Positions 8,211 through 16,441 of a DNA stretch of 64,000 bases are shown piece by piece. The notes beneath the pieces are model-generated. The model was not told the origin of the DNA and did not search any database. It saw only the letters and a program-made list of their open reading frames with translations. The stretch spans positions 1,028,872 to 1,092,871 of the forward strand of contig NZ_LFNF01000001.1 of the NCBI RefSeq assembly GCF_001045445.1, written 5' to 3'. The DNA comes from Chryseobacterium sp. BLS98. GTDB taxonomy: Bacteria > Bacteroidota > Bacteroidia > Flavobacteriales > Weeksellaceae. Made by a program: the position numbers and the translations under genes. How positions within the stretch are numbered: position 1 is the first letter of the stretch; each line of letters starts with the position of its first letter.

Positions 8211-9671
8211 TTATTTGCTCATTAACTTCCAAAGCTCGTTGATCGTTTCTTTGTCGTCAAAATGATGTTTCACACCATTAATGTCCTGATAGTTTTCATG
8301 GCCTTTTCCAGCTACTAAGACTATATCTTTTGGTTCTGCGAATTTTATCGCCATTTTTATTGCTTCTTTTCTGTCGGGAATTGAAGTGTATTTGCTGAAG
8401 TTCTGAGGTTCAACGCCTGCTTCAATTTCCTTGATGATCTGTGCAGGATCTTCTGTTCTCGGGTTATCTGAAGTGATAATTGCCAGTGTTGATTTTTTGG
8501 TGGCAATATTCCCCATTTCAGGTCTTTTTGAATGGTCTCTGTCGCCTCCGCATCCGAAAACGGTGATCAGTCTTTCGTTTTTTGTCCTGATATCATTGAT
8601 GCTGTCCAGAATATTTTCCAAAGCGTCGGGAGTATGGGCATAATCTACTATGAAGAAGATGCCTCCGTCTGATCTGAAGGTTTCGAATCTTCCGGAAACT
8701 CTGTTTAACTTGCTGATCGCCTGCAGAATTTCATCCGGCTCAAAACCAAGCTCGGAAGCAATTCCGAAAACCAGCAGTAAATTATAAATATTGAATTTTC
8801 CTGTCAGTGTTGTCCAAAACTCTTTTCCATTGAAGTTCAGAAGCATCCCGTTGAAATCAATTTCTAAAGATTTTCCGTGGTAATCTGCCATGGTTTTCAT
8901 AGCGTAAGACTTTTTCTTTGCCTTTGTATTCTGAAGCATCACCATTCCGTTTTTATCATCCACATTGGTGATGGCTATGGCTGTATCTTCCAGCTCATCG
9001 AAGAATCTTTTCTTTGTTTTCAGGTATTCATCGAAGGTTTTATGATAATCTAAATGATCATGGGTAAGGTTGGTGAAACCTGCCACTTTAAAATGCAGTC
9101 CTTCAATTCTGTTTTGGGCAATTCCGTGAGAGCTTACTTCCATGAAAGCAAATTCGCAACCTTCCTCAACAGCCTGAGCTAAAATTTTATTGATGGTAAT
9201 AACATCGGGAGTAGTATGGGTGGCAGGAATAATCTTCTCGCCGATTCTGATTTCTACAGTAGAAAGCAGTGCCGAATCATAGCCTAAATTCTTGAACACA
9301 TCAAAAAGAAGTGTAGATACTGAGGTTTTTCCATTGGTTCCGGTAACTCCGATTAGTTTAAGCGTTTGGGACGGATTTCCGTAAAAATTGGAGGCTAAAT
9401 GTCCCAATGCTTTGGATGAATCTTTCACCTTAATATAGGTTACATTCTCATTCAATGTTTCAGGGAAGTCTTCGCACACCACTGCTTTTGCACCTTTTTC
9501 AACAGATGATGCAATGTATGAATGTCCGTCGGCAACGGTTCCTCTCACTGCTACATAGAGTGAGTTTTCCGTAACTTTTCTGCTGTCGAAAACCAATTCT
9601 GAAATCTCATGGGTATCATCACCGTGAATTTCTAAAACTGGGATCCTTTTTAATAATTCTGTTATTATCAT
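8211..9671 (-). CDS. murE: UDP-MurNAc-L-Ala-D-Glu--2,6-diaminopimelate ligase
   Basis: Cytoplasmic Mur ligase adding the third stem residue. 486 residues. The UDP-binding domain at the N-terminus has ELVFDSRKVTENSLYVAVRG. The ATP loop GTNGKTS is at 111-117 and the central domain has FTNLTHDHLDYH. The C-terminal domain carries DYAHTPDALENIL, VFGCGGDRDHSKRPEM and ITSDNPRTEDP. DNPR is the meso-diaminopimelate recognition motif, so the wall should be of the DAP type, not lysine. It lies between the PBP gene and mraY. Confidence 0.96.
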   Translation of the reverse strand: MIITELLKRIPVLEIHGDDTHEISELVFDSRKVTENSLYVAVRGTVADGHSYIASSVEKGAKAVVCEDFPETLNENVTYIKVKDSSKALGHLASNFYGNPSQTLKLIGVTGTNGKTSVSTLLFDVFKNLGYDSALLSTVEIRIGEKIIPATHTTPDVITINKILAQAVEEGCEFAFMEVSSHGIAQNRIEGLHFKVAGFTNLTHDHLDYHKTFDEYLKTKKRFFDELEDTAIAITNVDDKNGMVMLQNTKAKKKSYAMKTMADYHGKSLEIDFNGMLLNFNGKEFWTTLTGKFNIYNLLLVFGIASELGFEPDEILQAISKLNRVSGRFETFRSDGGIFFIVDYAHTPDALENILDSINDIRTKNERLITVFGCGGDRDHSKRPEMGNIATKKSTLAIITSDNPRTEDPAQIIKEIEAGVEPQNFSKYTSIPDRKEAIKMAIKFAEPKDIVLVAGKGHENYQDINGVKHHFDDKETINELWKLMSK

Positions 9672-9681
9672 TTTATATCTG

Positions 9682-9695
9682 GCAGGAATTCCTGC
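9682..9695. repeat. Perfect 14-bp palindrome between the PBP gene and murE
   Basis: GCAGGAATTCCTGC occupies most of the 34-base gap between the PBP stop and the murE start, followed by TTTTT on the plus strand. On the mRNA it could form only a stem with a minimal loop. It may be a remnant of the intergenic repeats seen elsewhere in this cluster or a protein-binding site. Confidence 0.5.
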
Positions 9696-9705
9696 TTTTT
9701 AAATT

Positions 9706-11697
9706 CTAATTCTGCAGAGACAAATAAATTCTCTGATTCTTGCTGATTACTGTGCCTTCCAGCGGGAATTGCTCCTTAATTCTTCCGACGCCTTTGTAAT
9801 CAACTCTATAACCTAAGTTTTCCAGCTGTGGGATAATATTTTTACCAATAAGCCCGACTACGCTTGGCATTTGTTTATTATTTACTGCTATTTTAACATT
9901 AGGTTCTACCATTTTATTGAGGTTCACCTTTCTGTCTACCAGCATTTCTTTTTCAATATTCTGAGGCGTTTTCAGGAATGTTTTTCCTGCAATTTCCTTA
10001 AACACCGGAGCTGAAACGGCTGCGCCATAAAACCCTTTTGCTGTATTTGGTTCACTGACCATTACATAACATGTATATTTCGGATGATCTGCAGGGTAGA
10101 ATCCGGCAAATGATGCGCGGTATTTCATAGGACCTGGTAACCAGTATTCAAACCTTGCGGTCCCTGTTTTTCCTGCCATTTTCAGGTTGGGAGTAAAGAT
10201 GCTTCGGCCGGTTCCTTTTTCTACAGCTTTGGTCAGGGCACTGGTCATCATTTTAATCGCTTTTTCCGATGCCATTTTATTGACCATTACTTCAGGTTTT
10301 GCGTTGTAAACTACTTTTCCTTCTTTCACGATCTTTTCGATGAACAGAGGTTTAAGCATTTTACCGCCATTAGCAACTCCATTGTAGAAAGTTGCTAACT
10401 GTAACAGGTTGATGTTTGATGAATATCCGTATGAAATAGAAGCCAGTGTTGCAGCGTTCCATCTCTTGTTTTCCGGTGTCACAATCTTTGGTTTTGTGAT
10501 TCCCGGAAGCTCAATATCCATTTTATCGAATAATTTCCATCTTTTCAGGTGATCAAGGAAAATCTGCGGCTTGTCTGCATAATATTTGGTGATCAGTTTT
10601 GCCGTTCCCACGTTACTTGATTTTGCCAGAACATCGCTTATGTCGTAAGTTCCTCCGCCGTGGCCGTCTGAAATCCTTTGTTTAGCATAGGTCCAGACTC
10701 CGCCTCCTACGTTCACGGTGGTATTTTCATCGATGAAGCCGTCGTCCATTGCTGCTAAAAGCGAAATGGTTTTGAAGGTAGAACCCGGCTCAATATTATC
10801 TTTTATAGCATAGTTGTAAGAATCTTCATATTCTCCATCTTCTGTTCTCCTCAGATTAACCATCGCTTTTACTTTCCCGGTTTCAGTTTCCATGACGATT
10901 ACCGTTCCGTGTTTTGCTTCAAAATTGATCAGCTGCTTCTCTAAAGCGGAGTGGGCAATGTCCTGAATTCTAAGGTCTAAGGTGGTATAAACATCTTCTC
11001 CATCTACCGGTTCTTTTACTTTCCAGTAATCGATCGGTTTCCATTGGGAAGAGTTGATTCTCTGCTCTAATCTTTTACCATCGGTTCCGGTAAGGTATTT
11101 TGAGAAAGCGCCTTCCAGTCCGGCTTTAACTTCACCGTTATCCATACCGATAGTTCCGGCTCCGATCTCTGAAGTGGCCAATTCTCTCTTATAATTCCTG
11201 TCTACAATGAAGCCTCCTTTATTTTTCCCTTTTTTAAAGATCGGAAAGTTTCTGATACGGTCATACTGGTCGAAATCAAGACCTTTTACCAGAGTATAGT
11301 ATTGATTTTTCTTTCTCTTCTGTTCGTCGAATTTCTGTCTGAATTCTCCCCTTGATTTTCCGAACATTTTGCTTAAGGAATCTGTCAGCGCACCAATATT
11401 GTTGCTATAGATTGTATCTTTCATGGTTTTAAAATCAAGATAGATATCGTAGCGCATTACGGTGGTGGCAAGAATGGAGCCGTCTGAGGCAAACAGGTTT
11501 CCGCGGGCAGCCTTCAAAGTGGCCTCACGGTAATTTTTATTAATGTAATCGTCTTTAATTTCCTGAACATTAGTGTTTTGCAGGATTACTATCCTGGCAA
11601 GAAACATCACAAATACGCACAGAACTCCCACTGCGAAGAGGTAGCCCCACCTTAACGTTTTTTTACGTTTGTTATCGTATTCATTTTGTTTTTGCAT
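9706..11697 (-). CDS. ftsI: Septal class B penicillin-binding protein (FtsI/PBP3 type) with PASTA domain
   Basis: Monofunctional transpeptidase cross-linking septal peptidoglycan in the periplasm; partner of FtsW. 663 residues: basic N-terminus, signal anchor at about 17-38, PBP dimerisation domain (about 60-225), transpeptidase domain (about 255-585). The active-site SxxK is STFK at 306-309, SxN is SSN at 360-362, and KTGT is at 510-513. A single C-terminal PASTA domain at about 608-662 (MPSVVGLIGKNIIPQLENLG) is a feature more usual in Gram-positive PBPs but common in flavobacterial homologues. The start overlaps the end of ftsL by 17 bases, implying coupled translation. Confidence 0.95.
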   Translation of the reverse strand: MQKQNEYDNKRKKTLRWGYLFAVGVLCVFVMFLARIVILQNTNVQEIKDDYINKNYREATLKAARGNLFASDGSILATTVMRYDIYLDFKTMKDTIYSNNIGALTDSLSKMFGKSRGEFRQKFDEQKRKKNQYYTLVKGLDFDQYDRIRNFPIFKKGKNKGGFIVDRNYKRELATSEIGAGTIGMDNGEVKAGLEGAFSKYLTGTDGKRLEQRINSSQWKPIDYWKVKEPVDGEDVYTTLDLRIQDIAHSALEKQLINFEAKHGTVIVMETETGKVKAMVNLRRTEDGEYEDSYNYAIKDNIEPGSTFKTISLLAAMDDGFIDENTTVNVGGGVWTYAKQRISDGHGGGTYDISDVLAKSSNVGTAKLITKYYADKPQIFLDHLKRWKLFDKMDIELPGITKPKIVTPENKRWNAATLASISYGYSSNINLLQLATFYNGVANGGKMLKPLFIEKIVKEGKVVYNAKPEVMVNKMASEKAIKMMTSALTKAVEKGTGRSIFTPNLKMAGKTGTARFEYWLPGPMKYRASFAGFYPADHPKYTCYVMVSEPNTAKGFYGAAVSAPVFKEIAGKTFLKTPQNIEKEMLVDRKVNLNKMVEPNVKIAVNNKQMPSVVGLIGKNIIPQLENLGYRVDYKGVGRIKEQFPLEGTVISKNQRIYLSLQN

Positions 11698-12046
11698 CTG
11701 TACTGTCTAGTTTTATAAGCAGTTTATGAGGATGGTTTTCCAAAGTCATCAGTGAGTCTTTGGCCACTTCCTTCCCCAGTTGCGATTCCATTTTTACTTT
11801 GATCAGCTTACTCTGGGCGTAAGCGTTTCTTGATTTATATTCTTCAGTTTCTTCTTTTAATGCATTGACAATTTTGATCTTTTTGTTGACAAGGTGATTG
11901 CTGTAAATCATTGCCATCATCAGAACAAACAACAGTAAAAAATACTTGTAATGAGTTTTAATCTCATCACGGTTCAGAAAGTTTCCTTTTATGATATCTA
12001 TAAAAGTGAGCTTCTTCTGAGGGCGGTTTGTTGTTTTTTTTGCCAC
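11681..12046 (-). CDS. ftsL: FtsL-like cell division protein
   Basis: Small bitopic divisome protein of the FtsL/FtsB type, probably activating FtsW-PBP. With the GTG start at 12046 it is 121 residues, beginning VAKKTTNRPQKKLTFIDIIK. It has one membrane helix at about 35-52 (HYKYFLLLFVLMMAMIYS), then a charged, coiled-coil-like segment (KKIKIVNALKEETEEYKSRN). A further upstream ATG at 12100 would add residues encoded by an intergenic repeat (MNDPNQFIIYQSSIINS), which look non-native, so I prefer GTG. Assignment rests on topology and position between rsmH and the PBP gene, as FtsL sequences are poorly conserved. Confidence 0.8.
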   Translation of the reverse strand: MAKKTTNRPQKKLTFIDIIKGNFLNRDEIKTHYKYFLLLFVLMMAMIYSNHLVNKKIKIVNALKEETEEYKSRNAYAQSKLIKVKMESQLGKEVAKDSLMTLENHPHKLLIKLDSTDAKTK

Positions 12047-12051
12047 GCTGT

Positions 12052-12111
12052 TTATAATTGATGATTGATAAATGATGAATTGATTTGGATCATTCATCAT
12101 TTTATCATTTA
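12052..12111. repeat. Intergenic inverted repeat F (ftsL-rsmH gap)
   Basis: Core word AATGATGAAT at 12071-12080 is exactly complementary to 12092-12101, with longer imperfect arms built of GATAAATGATGAA-like words. The distal edge touches the rsmH stop codon, read on the minus strand as TAAATGATAAAATGATG. It resembles A to C in size and in abutting a stop codon. Confidence 0.6.
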
Positions 12112-13002
12112 TACCTTGATTCCTGTTCTCATTTTTGCACTTCTTGCTCTGGAGTTTTCTTCGATTTCCTTATCATCGGGGATGATCGCTTTGCTTTTGA
12201 GCAATTCAAATACCTTTTTATAGTTTCCGTAGATATCTCTTTCCTGCTCGCCTTCAAACATTCCGTTTTTCAGGAATCTTTTTACCAGGCGGTCTTCCAA
12301 TGAATGGTAAGAGATGACCACAAGCCTTCCTCCGGGTTTTAAAATATTAAGTGCCTGAACCAGCATTTCTTTTAACGCCTCAAGCTCCTGGTTAACTTCT
12401 ATCCTTATCGCCTGGAAAAGCTGTGCATAGAATTTATTGACTTTATGCGGCGGAAGATAATTGAAAAGCTTTTTCAGGTCTTCAGTGGTGTTGATGGCTT
12501 TTGTTTTTCTGTGATGAACAATATCTCTCGCCAGTTTTCTCGCTTCTCTCAGCTCACCATAGTGATAAAAGATATCAGCAAGTTCGCTTTCTTCATATTC
12601 ATTAATGACTCTCCTGGCATCAAGATTCTGCATCACATTCATTCTCATATCCAGAGGAGCATTATTTCTTGTTGAAAAACCTCTTTCTGCTTCATCAAAC
12701 TGATGGGATGATACGCCAAGGTCCGCCAATACTCCGTCAATCTGGGAAAAGCCATACATCAGCATGGAATTTTCCAAAAACCTGAAATTCTGATTAACCA
12801 ATGTAAACCTTGGGTCATCAATTGTATTTTTGAGGGCATCCAGATCCTGGTCGAAACTGAAAAGTTTTCCTTTCTCTGAAAGTCTGCTCAGGATTTCTCT
12901 TGAATGGCCTCCTCCTCCAAAAGTGCAGTCCACGTATATTCCGTCAGGATTCGTCACCAAATCATCAACGCTCTGCTTCAATAAAACGGGGTTGTGGTAC
13001 AT
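12109..13002 (-). CDS. rsmH: 16S rRNA (cytosine-1402-N4)-methyltransferase
   Basis: SAM-dependent methyltransferase (formerly MraW) modifying C1402 in the decoding centre of 16S rRNA. 297 residues. The start MYHNPVLLKQSVDDLV and the SAM-binding loop VDCTFGGGGHSREILS at about 24-39 are diagnostic, as are DLGVSSHQFDEAERGFS and PLDMRMN in the middle, and LKPGGRLVVISYHSLEDR near the C-terminal third. Second gene of the dcw cluster, 40 bases after mraZ. Confidence 0.97.
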   Translation of the reverse strand: MYHNPVLLKQSVDDLVTNPDGIYVDCTFGGGGHSREILSRLSEKGKLFSFDQDLDALKNTIDDPRFTLVNQNFRFLENSMLMYGFSQIDGVLADLGVSSHQFDEAERGFSTRNNAPLDMRMNVMQNLDARRVINEYEESELADIFYHYGELREARKLARDIVHHRKTKAINTTEDLKKLFNYLPPHKVNKFYAQLFQAIRIEVNQELEALKEMLVQALNILKPGGRLVVISYHSLEDRLVKRFLKNGMFEGEQERDIYGNYKKVFELLKSKAIIPDDKEIEENSRARSAKMRTGIKV

Positions 13003-13042
13003 ACTTAATTGTGTTTTTTACCTGCTTTTACGGCAAGTGGGT

Positions 13043-13501
13043 TTATTCTTCATCAAAAGATCCCATCACATCTTCGGCCAGGCTCGCAAAATCAGCTTCA
13101 TTGGTTGAGATTACCTTTTCGTAGGCTTCTTTATCCCAAATTTCAAAAAGCTCTCCTGCGCTGGTAATCACGGTATCTTTCTGAAGGTTTGCAAAATGAA
13201 CCAGATCTTTTGAGATCTGAAGTCTTCCCGCATTGTCCAGCTCTACAGTTTTTACCCCTGCCGTAAACATTCGAATGAAATCAGCATTCTTTTTAATGAA
13301 TCTGTTCAGTTTATTTATTTTGCCCATCAGTTTGTCCCAGGCATTCATGGGATAAACTTCGAGGCAAGGTTGGAACACAGATCTCTTGACTACAAACGCC
13401 TTATCGTCGAAGTTTTCCATCTGTTTGATCAGGGAGGAGGGAACTTTTAAACGGCCTTTGTCGTCAATTTTACACTCATATGTTCCAATGAAACTTTTCA
13501 T
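13043..13501 (-). CDS. mraZ: Transcriptional regulator MraZ
   Basis: DNA-binding protein with two SpoVT-AbrB-like swapped-hairpin domains that regulates the dcw operon. From the ATG at 13501 it is 152 residues and starts MKSFIGTYECKIDDKGRLKV, the conserved MraZ opening. The second copy of the motif is VELDNAGRLQISKDLVHFA near residues 80-98. A GTG at 13540 would extend the frame through the promoter and operator, so it was rejected. First gene of the cluster. The TGGG-type repeats just upstream suggest autoregulation. Confidence 0.95.
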   Translation of the reverse strand: MKSFIGTYECKIDDKGRLKVPSSLIKQMENFDDKAFVVKRSVFQPCLEVYPMNAWDKLMGKINKLNRFIKKNADFIRMFTAGVKTVELDNAGRLQISKDLVHFANLQKDTVITSAGELFEIWDKEAYEKVISTNEADFASLAEDVMGSFDEE

Positions 13502-13507
13502 TTGGGA

Positions 13508-13550
13508 CAAATTTATATAATAATTTCCAAAATTTCCCACTTTTTCCCAC
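13508..13550 (-). promoter_or_regulatory. mraZ promoter -7 box and candidate MraZ operator repeats
   Basis: Minus strand: TAAATTTG at 13515-13508 fits the flavobacterial -7 box and lies 6 bases before the mraZ ATG, implying a very short or absent leader. Upstream are GTGGG (13550-13546), GTGGG (13540-13536) and a degenerate TTGGA (13530-13526), each exactly 10 bases apart. MraZ proteins are known to bind TGGG-type direct repeats spaced by about 10 bp, so this is a probable autoregulatory operator. Confidence 0.7.
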
Positions 13551-13743
13551 TTTTTGACTTAATGTTAATAAGTTTTATCAAGGATTGAATTTAAACATGG
13601 TAAGTGTTTGATATAATGCCTGTTGTAAAAACTGTTATTTGTCCCATAATAATAGGGTTTTGAAAAAAGTACAGAAAAAGGGTGATATTATATTATTTTT
13701 AGTTTAAATTAGGGTAATCAAAATTTTTTTGAGGTTTAATTTG

Positions 13744-13751
13744 TATTTTTG
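13744..13751 (+). promoter_or_regulatory. Promoter -7 box for the alpha/beta hydrolase gene
   Basis: TATTTTTG fits TAnnTTTG and lies 22 bases upstream of the ATG at 13774. No convincing TTTG -33 element is seen at the usual 17-23 base spacing. Confidence 0.5.
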
Positions 13752-13773
13752 CAAAGCTTTATTAAGGCATTTT

Positions 13774-14535
13774 ATGATATTTAGTACAAAAAAAGGAAAG
13801 AAATATACTTTTATAGAGGCGGGAGAAGGACATCCATTGGTGCTGTTGCACGGTTTAATGGGTGGTTTGAGTAATTTCGATAAGATGGTAGATTTTTTTT
13901 CGGAAAAGGGATTCAAGGTATACGTTCCCCAGTTGCCTATTTACGATCTGCCCGTACTTAATACTAATCTTACCACCCTTGCAAAATATATTATCAAGTT
14001 TATAGAAAGTCATATCTCCGAACCTGTTACCATTGTAGGAAACTCTATGGGCGGGCATGTGGGGCTTATCATGACTTTGGCAAGACCGGATCTGGTAAAG
14101 AATCTTGTATTAACCGGAAGTTCGGGACTGTATGAAAGAACTTTCGGGGACAGTTTCCCAAGAAAAAATGACCGTTCCTATATAAGGAAGAAAACAGAAG
14201 AGGTTTTTTATGATCCTGCTATTGCTACAGAAGATCTTGTAGACGAAGTTTTTTCTGTGGTGAACGACAGAATGAAAGGAATAAAGACGGTAATGCTGGC
14301 AAGAAGCGCCATCAAACACAATATGCTGAACGATCTTCCTAAGATTCTGACACCAACATGTCTGATCTGGGGAAGACAGGATAATGTAACCCCTCCTGAA
14401 GTGGCTGAGGATATGCATAAGTTTATCCCGAATTCGGATCTCTTCTGGATAGAACATTGCGGGCATGCTGCGATGATGGAAAAACCGGATGAGTTTAATG
14501 AAATTCTCTACAACTGGTTAAAAGATAAAATTTAA
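13774..14535 (+). CDS. Alpha/beta hydrolase
   Basis: Serine hydrolase of the alpha/beta fold, probably cytoplasmic; substrate unknown. 253 residues from the ATG at 13774 (MIFSTKKGKKYTFIEAG). An earlier frame start would lie upstream of the -7 box. The oxyanion-loop motif PLVLLHGLMGG is near residues 24-34, the nucleophile elbow GNSMGGHVG near 89-97, the acid in IWGRQDNVTPPEV, and the catalytic His in IEHCGHAAMMEKP near the C-terminus. Related sequences include C-C hydrolases and lipases, but nothing here fixes the substrate. It precedes engB in the same direction, separated by a terminator hairpin. Confidence 0.85.
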   Translation: MIFSTKKGKKYTFIEAGEGHPLVLLHGLMGGLSNFDKMVDFFSEKGFKVYVPQLPIYDLPVLNTNLTTLAKYIIKFIESHISEPVTIVGNSMGGHVGLIMTLARPDLVKNLVLTGSSGLYERTFGDSFPRKNDRSYIRKKTEEVFYDPAIATEDLVDEVFSVVNDRMKGIKTVMLARSAIKHNMLNDLPKILTPTCLIWGRQDNVTPPEVAEDMHKFIPNSDLFWIEHCGHAAMMEKPDEFNEILYNWLKDKI

Positions 14536-14547
14536 ATAAATAATAAT

Positions 14548-14575
14548 AAACCATTAAGAGCTTTCTTAATGGTTT
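14548..14575 (+). terminator. Intrinsic terminator after the hydrolase gene
   Basis: Perfect 11-bp stem AAACCATTAAG / CTTAATGGTTT with a 6-base loop, followed by GTTTTTC. It separates the hydrolase from engB. Confidence 0.8.
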
Positions 14576-14599
14576 GTTTTTCTAAAAAATATTCGAAAG

Positions 14600-15223
14600 A
14601 TGGTTATTAAAACAGCAAGTTTTGTAAAGAGTAGCGGAAAATGGCAGGATTGCCCTGAACCTACGATGCCGGAATATGCTTTTATCGGAAGGTCTAATGT
14701 AGGAAAATCATCATTGATCAATGCCATGATGAATCATAAGGATCTGGCAAAAACCTCCGGAACTCCAGGGAAAACGCAGCTTATCAATCATTTTTTAGTG
14801 AATGAAGAATGGTATCTGACGGATTTACCGGGCTATGGATATGCTAAAGTTTCAAAATCTATCAGGAAAGATTTCGAAAAGCTGATCACGAATTATATTT
14901 TAAACAGAAGAAATCTTGTGAATCTTTTCGTTTTGGTAGATTCCCGACACACTCCGCAAAAAATAGATATGGAATTTATCCAGTGGTGCGGGGAAAGCGG
15001 AATTCCTTTTTCGATTGTTTTTACGAAAGCAGATAAACTGAAACCAAACATTGCTATTCAGAATGTAGAAAACTATAAGAATGAACTGCATAAAACCTGG
15101 GAAGATCTGCCTGAAATGTATGTAACCTCTGCGGAAAAGAAAACCGGAGGAGATGAAATTCTGAATTTCATTGAGAAAACCAATGACTTTTTAAAAAATA
15201 ACAGTGTAAGTTTTGATGAGTAA
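14600..15223 (+). CDS. engB: Ribosome biogenesis GTPase EngB (YsxC/YihA)
   Basis: Essential GTPase needed for 50S subunit assembly. 207 residues. G1 loop GRSNVGKSS at 30-38, a G2-region Thr in SGTPGKTQLINHF, G3 in TDLPGYGYAKVSK, G4 in FTKADKLK, and a G5-like VTSAEKKTGGDE. Length and motif spacing are typical. The last codons overlap the start of the following acetyltransferase gene by 8 bases, so the two are co-translated. Confidence 0.97.
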   Translation: MVIKTASFVKSSGKWQDCPEPTMPEYAFIGRSNVGKSSLINAMMNHKDLAKTSGTPGKTQLINHFLVNEEWYLTDLPGYGYAKVSKSIRKDFEKLITNYILNRRNLVNLFVLVDSRHTPQKIDMEFIQWCGESGIPFSIVFTKADKLKPNIAIQNVENYKNELHKTWEDLPEMYVTSAEKKTGGDEILNFIEKTNDFLKNNSVSFDE

Positions 15224-15665
15224 TATAATCTGGAAGGTTAAAACCTTCGATGAGTTTACAGTTCCCGAGCTGTATGCGGTCTTAAAAGCCCGTATTGATG
15301 TTTTTGTTATTGAACAGAACTGTCCTTACCCTGATCTGGATAATTACGATCAGAAGGCTATTCATATCTGGGCAGAAGAAGACGGAGAAATCTTAGCCTA
15401 CTGCAGGGCTTTTGACAAAGGAATTAAATATGATGAAACTTCCCTGGGAAGAGTGCTTACCACGGAAAAAGCAAGAGGAAAGAATCTTGGAAAGCAGCTT
15501 ATCCAATATGCTGTAGAAACCATTGAAAACCGTTTTCATACTTCTGAAATTAAGATCTCCGCGCAGGATTATTTATTAAGATTTTACTCCGGATTCGGAT
15601 TTGTAGATACTGGCAAGAAATACCTGGAGGATGATATTCCACATACGGAAATGATCAGAAAATAG
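15216..15665 (+). CDS. GNAT family N-acetyltransferase (ElaA-like)
   Basis: Small acetyl-CoA-dependent N-acetyltransferase; substrate unknown. 149 residues from the ATG at 15216 (MSNIIWKVKTFDEFTV), overlapping the end of engB. The ElaA-type opening LYAVLKARIDVFVIEQNCPY at about 17-36, the acetyl-CoA loop GRVLTTEKARGKNLGKQL at about 83-100, and the C-terminal AQDYLLRFYSGFGFV support the family. A TTG 3 bases upstream is less likely as start. Transcriptionally coupled to engB, with a terminator right after. Confidence 0.88.
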   Translation: MSNIIWKVKTFDEFTVPELYAVLKARIDVFVIEQNCPYPDLDNYDQKAIHIWAEEDGEILAYCRAFDKGIKYDETSLGRVLTTEKARGKNLGKQLIQYAVETIENRFHTSEIKISAQDYLLRFYSGFGFVDTGKKYLEDDIPHTEMIRK

Positions 15666-15691
15666 AAAAGCGAAGAGAGATCTTCGCTTTT
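15666..15691. terminator. Terminator hairpin after the GNAT gene
   Basis: Perfect 11-bp stem AAAAGCGAAGA / TCTTCGCTTTT with loop GAGA. T-rich on both sides, so it can serve the plus-strand unit and perhaps the convergent minus-strand gene ending at 15727. Confidence 0.85.
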
Positions 15692-15726
15692 ATTTATATT
15701 GAATGTTTTTAGTTTTTGATTGTATA

Positions 15727-16041
15727 TCAGTTGCATCCCGAGCAGTATGATCTGTCTACATATTGTTTGCTGTTTCCTGAATAGTAATAGCAGCCTCCAC
15801 GGGAGCCGACATACAGCTTATTACCGTTGTAGGTACATCCTTTGTCTGATGAATAGTAATTTGATCTTCTAGAACTATAGCTGCTGCTAGTCTTGCTTTT
15901 GCTCCTTTTTGTCTTCGTTTTTTTCTTTTGTTTTTTAGAAGATAATTCTGTTTTGGAAGCAGCACCGCTTGTTGTTGCTGTGAAGCTTGCTGGAAGCATT
16001 AAACCTGCGGCTAAAAGAGTAGTGAATAGTGTTTTTTTCAT
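15727..16041 (-). CDS. Small secreted basic Tyr/Ser/Cys-rich protein, PBCV basic-adaptor-like C-terminus
   Basis: 104 residues from the ATG at 16041. The signal peptide (MKKTLFTTLLAAGLMLPASF) is followed by a very basic linker of Lys, Ser and Thr (about 30-50), a Ser/Tyr stretch, then GCTYNGNKLYVGSRGGCYYY and SGNSKQYVDRSYC. This last part resembles the short PBCV-specific basic adaptor domain, where GGCYY and KxYVDRS recur; I name this from memory of the family style. Four Cys in the exported part may pair. Function unknown. Last of three small genes on this strand. Confidence 0.75.
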   Translation of the reverse strand: MKKTLFTTLLAAGLMLPASFTATTSGAASKTELSSKKQKKKTKTKRSKSKTSSSYSSRRSNYYSSDKGCTYNGNKLYVGSRGGCYYYSGNSKQYVDRSYCSGCN

Positions 16042-16054
16042 AGTTGTAATTTTT

Positions 16055-16429
16055 TTATCCTCTATGGATAATTGCATCATTTAAAGCGTTAACAATTTTT
16101 TGAATATAATCTTTGTTTTTTGAGACGATACTGTTGGCCTCTCCCGCATTTGTACTTATTCTCACTGCATATTCATTTTTAATCGAAATTAACCACCATA
16201 TTCCTAGTGCAATTATTATAAATCCTACCCAGAAAATATCTTTGGAAAAAAGAAAGAGTAATCCGAAAATAATCATCAATACTGCTTTGGTTTTGCTTTT
16301 AATAATTTCAAAAACATGAACTGAAGAAATATTTCTCATTGCGTATGTTTTTGATTGGGTTACAAAACGGGATTGTGTTACAGTTACAAAACCATCCTGA
16401 TAAAATTTAGTTTCATTTTGATTCTCCAT
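16055..16429 (-). CDS. Small membrane protein, DUF6232-like
   Basis: 124 residues. The N-terminal cytoplasmic part (FYQDGFVTVTQSRFVTQSKT, then AMRNISSVHV) looks like a short beta-rich segment. Two close membrane helices follow at about 45-62 and 65-82 (KAVLMIIFGLLFLFS, GFIIIALGIWWLIS). The C-terminal cytoplasmic domain of about 40 residues contains TNAGEANSIVSKNKDYIQKI. This layout matches small membrane proteins I recall as DUF6232; function unknown. It lies 13 bases before the secreted protein gene and 12 after the DUF3892-like gene, so probably one operon. Confidence 0.75.
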   Translation of the reverse strand: MENQNETKFYQDGFVTVTQSRFVTQSKTYAMRNISSVHVFEIIKSKTKAVLMIIFGLLFLFSKDIFWVGFIIIALGIWWLISIKNEYAVRISTNAGEANSIVSKNKDYIQKIVNALNDAIIHRG

Positions 16430-16441
16430 AGTTAGTAGTTT

